A stretch of DNA of 9,817 bases from Alphaproteobacteria bacterium (GTDB taxonomy: Bacteria > Pseudomonadota > Alphaproteobacteria > Rhizobiales > Xanthobacteraceae), in the NCBI GenBank assembly GCA_005883115.1, contig VAZQ01000106.1, positions 1 through 9,817 on the forward strand. Direction: 5' to 3'. Of the stretch, positions 6,091 to 9,817 are shown piece by piece. The translations under genes were made by a program, and so were the position numbers. Positions within the stretch are counted from its first letter, which is position 1; each line of letters starts with the position of its first letter. The notes under the pieces were generated by a model. That model made no database searches. It was not told the origin of the DNA and was given only the letters and a program-made list of their open reading frames with translations.

Positions 6091-8157
6091 TCACGTCCTC
6101 GTCAGGACCAGATTGCCGTGACCATCGACGCGCCCGCTCCAACTTGGTGGAATGAGTGTCGTAGCGTCGAATTGCTCGATGATCGCCGGGCCCGCGACCC
6201 TCATGCCGAGATCGAGCTGAGTGCGCTCGTAGAGCATGGCCTGCATTGTTGCCCCATTGAGAGTTATCGTGCGTTTACCTTTCACCGCAGCAGCGCTGCG
6301 TGACGAAGCTGGCGCCCGAATCTCCAGCGGCTCGTATTTCGGCACGGCAACGCGCACGCGCAGCCGGTAGCTCACGAGTTCGACCGGGCGCTCGTTGGCG
6401 GCGTGGCCGTGGATATGGGCGTGACGCTCATCGAATCTCTCCCGTACCGCCACGAATGACGCGGGGGTCAGCCGCTCATCGAACAGTCCCACGAGCGGGA
6501 TGCGCAACTCGTAGCCTTGGCCGCTGTAGCGCAGGTCAAGTTCGCGCATAAAGCGCGCGTCGGCGGCACTCATGCCTTCGCCGGTGAGCTCGGCGTGTGC
6601 TGCGCTTTCCAGTTGCCGGAAGATCCCCTCGGCGTGCTCCGCGGTGATCTCGGCAAGGTTGCGCAGCTCAGAGCGGATGTAGTCGTGCACCACGTCGGTG
6701 CACAGCAGCCCAAGCGCGGAGAATGCTCCCGGTCGTGGCGGCACCAGAATCCTGCGCATGCCGAGTTCTTCTGCGACGGCCGCCGCATGCACGCCACCGG
6801 CGCCGCCAAACGGTAACAGCGTGAAGGCGGACAGATCGACGCCGCGTTTGGCCGCAAAGACGCGTATCTCGTCGGCCATGCGCATGTCGACGATGCGCTG
6901 AATGCCGGCAGCGGCCGCACCCACCTCCATGTTCAACGGATCGGCGATGCGCGCTTTGAGCGTTGCGCGCGCTGCCGCGACATCGAGGTTGTGCGCGCCG
7001 CCAAGGAAGTAATCCGGGTTGAGATAGCCGCATACGAGGTCGGCATCGGTGACCGTCGGCTCGTGGCCCCCGCGCGCGTAGCAGGCTGGGCCCGGATCCG
7101 CCCCGGCGCTGTGAGGCCCGACGTTGAGGAAGCCCGCATCGATCCAAGCAATCGAGCTCGTCACCATATCGAGCGAGGGCACGTCCACTTGCCGGCGCGC
7201 GATAATACTTTCGGTGACTTCGAGCGGGGCGCCGCCTTCGATAAAGGCGATATCGGCGCTGGTACCGCCCATGTCGAGCGTGACGAGGCCGCGTCGTGCA
7301 TCCTCGCGCGCGAGGTGGGCGCTCGCTTGCGCGCCGGCGGCAGGACCGGAAAAGAGGGTGTGCACGGTGCGCCCGCCCGCGATCGCCGCCGAAAACGGCA
7401 TGACGCCGCCGTTCGACTGCATCAGGAAGCGCTGCTGCGTACGCAAGCCGGCCCCGTCCAATCCTCGGTTGAGGTGGCTCACGTATTGCATGATCACCGG
7501 CTCGAGATACGCGTTGAGCAGCGTCGTGGAGAGGCGTGGCCATTCGCGAATGCGCGGCAGGACCTCGCTTGAGAGTGAGACGTGGACGGCGGGACATTCC
7601 TCGCGCAGCACCGCGCGGGTTTCTTGCTCGTGCCGCGGATTCATGAACGAGAAGAGGTAGCACACAGCGACCGACTCGACGCCGGCGTCCTTGAGTTCGC
7701 GCGCGGCGCGGCGAACGGCATCACTATCGAGCGCTTGTAGCACCTGCCCGGCATAGTCGCAGCGCTCAGGAATTTCTTTGGTCAGGCTTTGCGGCGCGAT
7801 GGGAACCGGCTTCGAATAAAAATAATCGAACAGGTTGCCATCGCGCGCCTGGTTTTGAACTTCCTGCACCGCGCGGTAGCCCTTGGTGATGAGCAATCCG
7901 ATCTTGGCGCCGCGCATCTCTAACAGCGCGTTGGTGGTTATGGTGGTGCCGTGGGCGAAAAATCCGATTTGCGACGGTGGGATACCCTTGGCAATGAAGT
8001 TGGCCATTCCTTCCAGCACGCCAATTGCAGGATTTTTCGGCGTGCTCGGGACCTTCTCGACCAAAAGCTCTCCCGTCACGGTATCGAGCAGAACCAGATC
8101 GGTATGAGTGCCGCCCACGTCGACGCCGAGGCGGTACCGGTACGGCTCTGCCGTCAT
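6091..8157 (-). CDS. hyuA: Hydantoinase A/oxoprolinase family ATP-binding subunit
   Basis: The 688-residue product has the family's usual length and order: N-terminal actin-like phosphate loop G-V-D-V-G-G-T-H-T-D at 11-20, H-G-T-T-I-T-T-N at 70-77, S-G-P-A-A-G at 270-275, L-D-M-G-G-T-S-A-D at 294-302, G-P-H-S-A-G-A-D-P-G-P-A-C-Y, and near the C-terminal side P-F-G-G-A-G-G-V-H. It should phosphorylate or activate the substrate for HyuB in the cytoplasm. The specific substrate (hydantoin, oxoproline, a ketone) cannot be told from sequence. The conserved glycine-rich loop, usually [IV]-[GAS]-A-G-G-G-S-I, is missing: the protein reads L-D-M-V-T-S-S-I-A-W near residues 329-338, about five residues short, and the next D-A-G also seems one glycine short. 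The ATG at 8157 fits the family N-terminus but has no Shine-Dalgarno; a TTG at 8211 would add 18 unlike residues. The gap from the acyl-CoA dehydrogenase is 90 bases. Confidence 0.9.
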   Translation of the reverse strand: MTAEPYRYRLGVDVGGTHTDLVLLDTVTGELLVEKVPSTPKNPAIGVLEGMANFIAKGIPPSQIGFFAHGTTITTNALLEMRGAKIGLLITKGYRAVQEVQNQARDGNLFDYFYSKPVPIAPQSLTKEIPERCDYAGQVLQALDSDAVRRAARELKDAGVESVAVCYLFSFMNPRHEQETRAVLREECPAVHVSLSSEVLPRIREWPRLSTTLLNAYLEPVIMQYVSHLNRGLDGAGLRTQQRFLMQSNGGVMPFSAAIAGGRTVHTLFSGPAAGAQASAHLAREDARRGLVTLDMGGTSADIAFIEGGAPLEVTESIIARRQVDVPSLDMVTSSIAWIDAGFLNVGPHSAGADPGPACYARGGHEPTVTDADLVCGYLNPDYFLGGAHNLDVAAARATLKARIADPLNMEVGAAAAGIQRIVDMRMADEIRVFAAKRGVDLSAFTLLPFGGAGGVHAAAVAEELGMRRILVPPRPGAFSALGLLCTDVVHDYIRSELRNLAEITAEHAEGIFRQLESAAHAELTGEGMSAADARFMRELDLRYSGQGYELRIPLVGLFDERLTPASFVAVRERFDERHAHIHGHAANERPVELVSYRLRVRVAVPKYEPLEIRAPASSRSAAAVKGKRTITLNGATMQAMLYERTQLDLGMRVAGPAIIEQFDATTLIPPSWSGRVDGHGNLVLTRT

Positions 8158-8228
8158 GATCTGGTACAGGGCGTGGGGCGACGCACGTGAATGCGGTGCT
8201 GTGCCGGACAAAACAATGCTGCACTCAT
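8154..8228 (-). other. Possible 24-codon leader ORF overlapping the hyuA start
   Basis: An ATG at 8228 opens 24 codons (M-S-A-A-L-F-C-P-A-Q ...) ending in TGA at 8154-8156. The stop shares the sequence ATGA with the hyuA start, an arrangement typical of translational coupling. hyuA itself lacks a Shine-Dalgarno, so such coupling would explain how it is translated. The small ORF has only a weak, distant AAGGA as its own ribosome site, and its peptide has no recognisable features. Chance is quite possible for an ORF this short. It fills most of the 90-base gap (8158-8247), which otherwise holds only a short palindrome at 8221-8234. Confidence 0.2.
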
Positions 8229-8247
8229 GAATGCCCGCGGTGCATCC

Positions 8248-9402
8248 TTAGCCGTACGTCTTGAGTACGTGACGCGCGATGACCATTTTCATCACTTCAC
8301 TCGCACCTTCGGTAATGCGGAAGCTGCGCTGTTGGCGCCACATCTTCTCGATCGGCAAATCGGTCGTGAGCGCGATGCCACCGTGGATCTGCAGGCAAGC
8401 GTCGGTGGTTTTGAACGCCATTTCGTCGGCGTAATACTTTGCCACGTACGCGTCCTCGCGCGCCTCCTCGCCGCGGTCGAGCCGGGTCGCGGTCTTATAG
8501 CCGAGCAGCCCCGCGGCCTGTACTTCGATGAACATGTCGGCCAGCATCCATTGCACCGCCTGCCGCTCGGCGAGCGGACGGCCGAACGTCGAACGCTGCT
8601 TGGTGTAGGGGCTCGCCATTTCAAGGCAGCGTTCGGCCACGCCCAGCCCTCGCGCCCCATGCTTTAGGCGGCCGATATTGAGCCACTCTTGCCCGAACCG
8701 CATGCCTTCGCCTTCCGTGCCGACGCGGTGGCTCGCTGGTACGCGCACGTTCTCGAGCACGATTTCCCAGGGCTTATCGCCCATCATCGTTTCATAGCAG
8801 GCGCCGAGCTTCACGCCCGGCGCGTTCATATCCACGATGAAACAGGAGATGCCGCCGCGCGAGCCCTTGGCGCGATCGGTCGCGACCATGAGCTGCATGA
8901 AATCTGCCTCGCCGGCGCCAGTGATGAACCGCTTGACCCCGTTGATCACGTAATGGTCGCCGTGGCGCACGGCCGTGGTGCGCATGCTGCCGGGATCGGA
9001 TCCCGCATCGGGCTCGGTCTGGGCGAAACAAGCCTTTTTCTCGCCGCGCAGGAGCGGCAGCAGGTATTTCTCCTTCATCTCGCCTTGCAGCGAGTAAAGA
9101 ATGCCGCGCGCGGACGGCCCTGTAATGCCATCCCCGCGCGCCGGTATGGCGACCGTACGCGAGAGTTCCTCCCACACAACGACGCGTGCGAGGACCGACA
9201 TGCCGCCACCGCCATACTCGGTCGGCACGTCGAGCTGCCAGATGCCCAGCTCTTTCGCCCGGTTTTCGAAGCGGCTGAGATAATTCGGCTTGATCTGTTC
9301 GCCGTCGGTGGTCTTGCGCTCGATTGGGATCAGCTCGTTGTCGACAAAACGCCGCAGCGTGGCTTTGAGCAGTCGCAGCTCTTCCGGCAATTCGAAATCC
9401 AT
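8248..9402 (-). CDS. Acyl-CoA dehydrogenase
   Basis: This FAD flavoenzyme oxidises an acyl-CoA to the 2,3-enoyl-CoA, passing electrons to electron-transferring flavoprotein. All expected pieces are in the 384 residues: helical N-terminal domain opening M-D-F-E-L-P-E-E, T-E-Y-G-G-G-G-M at 61-68, the flavin/substrate signature F-A-Q-T-E-P-D-A-G-S-D at 126-136, the beta domain, R-x-T-F-G-R-P-L-A-E-R-Q-A in the C-terminal helices, and Q-I-H-G-G-I-A-L. E365 in I-T-E-G-A-S-E matches the catalytic base position of medium-chain acyl-CoA dehydrogenase (Y-E-G-T). No signal peptide or truncation is seen. The ATG at 9402 lies four bases after the stop of the CoA-ligase gene, with AAGGA about ten bases upstream inside that gene's end, so they are co-transcribed. 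The chain length or aryl preference cannot be read from sequence. The pairing with a ligase suggests that the ligase product is its substrate (inference). Confidence 0.93.
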   Translation of the reverse strand: MDFELPEELRLLKATLRRFVDNELIPIERKTTDGEQIKPNYLSRFENRAKELGIWQLDVPTEYGGGGMSVLARVVVWEELSRTVAIPARGDGITGPSARGILYSLQGEMKEKYLLPLLRGEKKACFAQTEPDAGSDPGSMRTTAVRHGDHYVINGVKRFITGAGEADFMQLMVATDRAKGSRGGISCFIVDMNAPGVKLGACYETMMGDKPWEIVLENVRVPASHRVGTEGEGMRFGQEWLNIGRLKHGARGLGVAERCLEMASPYTKQRSTFGRPLAERQAVQWMLADMFIEVQAAGLLGYKTATRLDRGEEAREDAYVAKYYADEMAFKTTDACLQIHGGIALTTDLPIEKMWRQQRSFRITEGASEVMKMVIARHVLKTYG

Positions 9403-9406
9403 CGAC

Positions 9407-9817
9407 CTATGCTTCCTTCACGCCCCCCTGCCACAACACGCGCACGTCGACCGCGATCGCACCCACCCGGGGCTTGGCGGGGTCCGGTCCCGCGGCGCGT
9501 GGGCTCCCGTCGATGCTTCGCACGATCAGCGGGTTGATCTCGATCTCTTTGACTCTCGCGCGGTGGTCGAGAAAGAACCGGCCGAGCGCGAGCGCCGCCG
9601 CCTCGAGCGCCGCGCGATCCGCGGCGAGACCGCCGCGAAAGCCAGACAGGCGGCGAGCCAACCGTAGGTCGTCGATCATCGCGGCAACCTCCTCGGGGCA
9701 CACCGGAAGCAGACGCAAGGCCGCGTCGTTGACGAGCTCGACCAGCACGCCGCCGGAGCCGATGAGCAGCAGCGGGCCGTAGAACGGGTCGCTGCGTCCA
9801 CCGACGATCGCCTCGAC
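9407..9817 (-). CDS. Acyl-CoA synthetase, ADP-forming type, C-terminal ATP-grasp end (partial)
   Basis: The frame is open to the right window edge; 136 residues of the C-terminus are visible, ending at TAG 9407. They match the end of the ATP-grasp domain of acetate/acyl-CoA ligases that make ADP: S-D-P-F-Y-G-P-L-L-L-I-G-S-G-G-V-L-V-E-L followed by a D-A-A-L-R-L-L-P-V element, then S-G-F-R-G-G, and near the end E-I-N-P-L-I-V and A-V-D-V-R-V. Such enzymes convert a carboxylate, ATP and CoA to acyl-CoA through a phosphohistidine relay. Whether the CoA-binding half is fused to this half or encoded separately upstream lies outside the window. As the first visible gene of the minus-strand set it probably makes the acyl-CoA used by the dehydrogenase next to it. 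The stop is four bases before the next start codon. Confidence 0.85.
   Translation of the reverse strand, partial: VEAIVGGRSDPFYGPLLLIGSGGVLVELVNDAALRLLPVCPEEVAAMIDDLRLARRLSGFRGGLAADRAALEAAALALGRFFLDHRARVKEIEINPLIVRSIDGSPRAAGPDPAKPRVGAIAVDVRVLWQGGVKEA

Noticed and set aside
6668..7663. A 331-codon minus-strand frame inside hyuA
   Set aside because: It is arginine-rich, lies wholly within hyuA in another frame, and contains no conserved motif.
8689..9537. Long plus-strand open frame opposite the acyl-CoA dehydrogenase
   Set aside because: It is antisense to a clearly conserved gene, has histidine/arginine-rich composition typical of GC-rich shadow frames, and shows no family motif.

Overview
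The window is a GC-rich (by eye roughly 60-65%) bacterial chromosomal segment with tightly packed genes. Its family content is a TAXI-type solute-binding protein, two Bug/TctC-type binding proteins, a HyuA/HyuB pair, an Asp/Glu racemase-like protein and acyl-CoA enzymes. This mix suggests a metabolically versatile Alpha- or Betaproteobacterium, for example of the Rhizobiales or Burkholderiales. No rRNA, tRNA, CRISPR array, insertion sequence or integrase was seen, so the taxonomy is inference from gene content only.

Layout, left to right. Positions 91-990 (+) hold a TAXI-family binding protein without a visible signal peptide. Positions 1013-1985 (-) hold a Bug/TctC binding-protein gene broken by one frameshift. 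A divergent control region of about 107 bp (1986-2092) contains an imperfect inverted repeat. Positions 2093-2614 (+) hold a small cysteine-dioxygenase-like cupin. From 2638 to the right edge everything lies on the minus strand and reads like one operon, in transcription order: the C-terminal end of an ATP-grasp (ADP-forming type) acyl-CoA synthetase (9407-9817, cut by the window edge), an acyl-CoA dehydrogenase (8248-9402), hyuA (6091-8157), hyuB (4474-6088, frameshifted), a maleate isomerase/arylmalonate decarboxylase-like protein without the catalytic cysteines (3700-4425), and an intact Bug/TctC binding protein (2638-3684). Gaps inside this set are 2 to about 90 bp.

Reading the cluster as a unit (inference): a carboxylated or cyclic-amide substrate is captured by the periplasmic binding protein. 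HyuA/HyuB then carry out an ATP-dependent ring opening or carboxylation. The racemase-like protein isomerises or binds an intermediate, and the CoA ligase and acyl-CoA dehydrogenase feed the product into beta-oxidation. No membrane subunits (TctA/TctB or a TRAP permease) are present, so the binding proteins are orphans in this window. The substrate cannot be named from sequence alone.

The most unusual points are the loss of both cysteine positions in the racemase-like protein, a missing glycine-rich loop in HyuA, and two frameshifts of the same direction in genes that are otherwise well preserved. These look like recent small deletions or assembly errors. I did not find a clearly new defence, mobile or RNA-based system.
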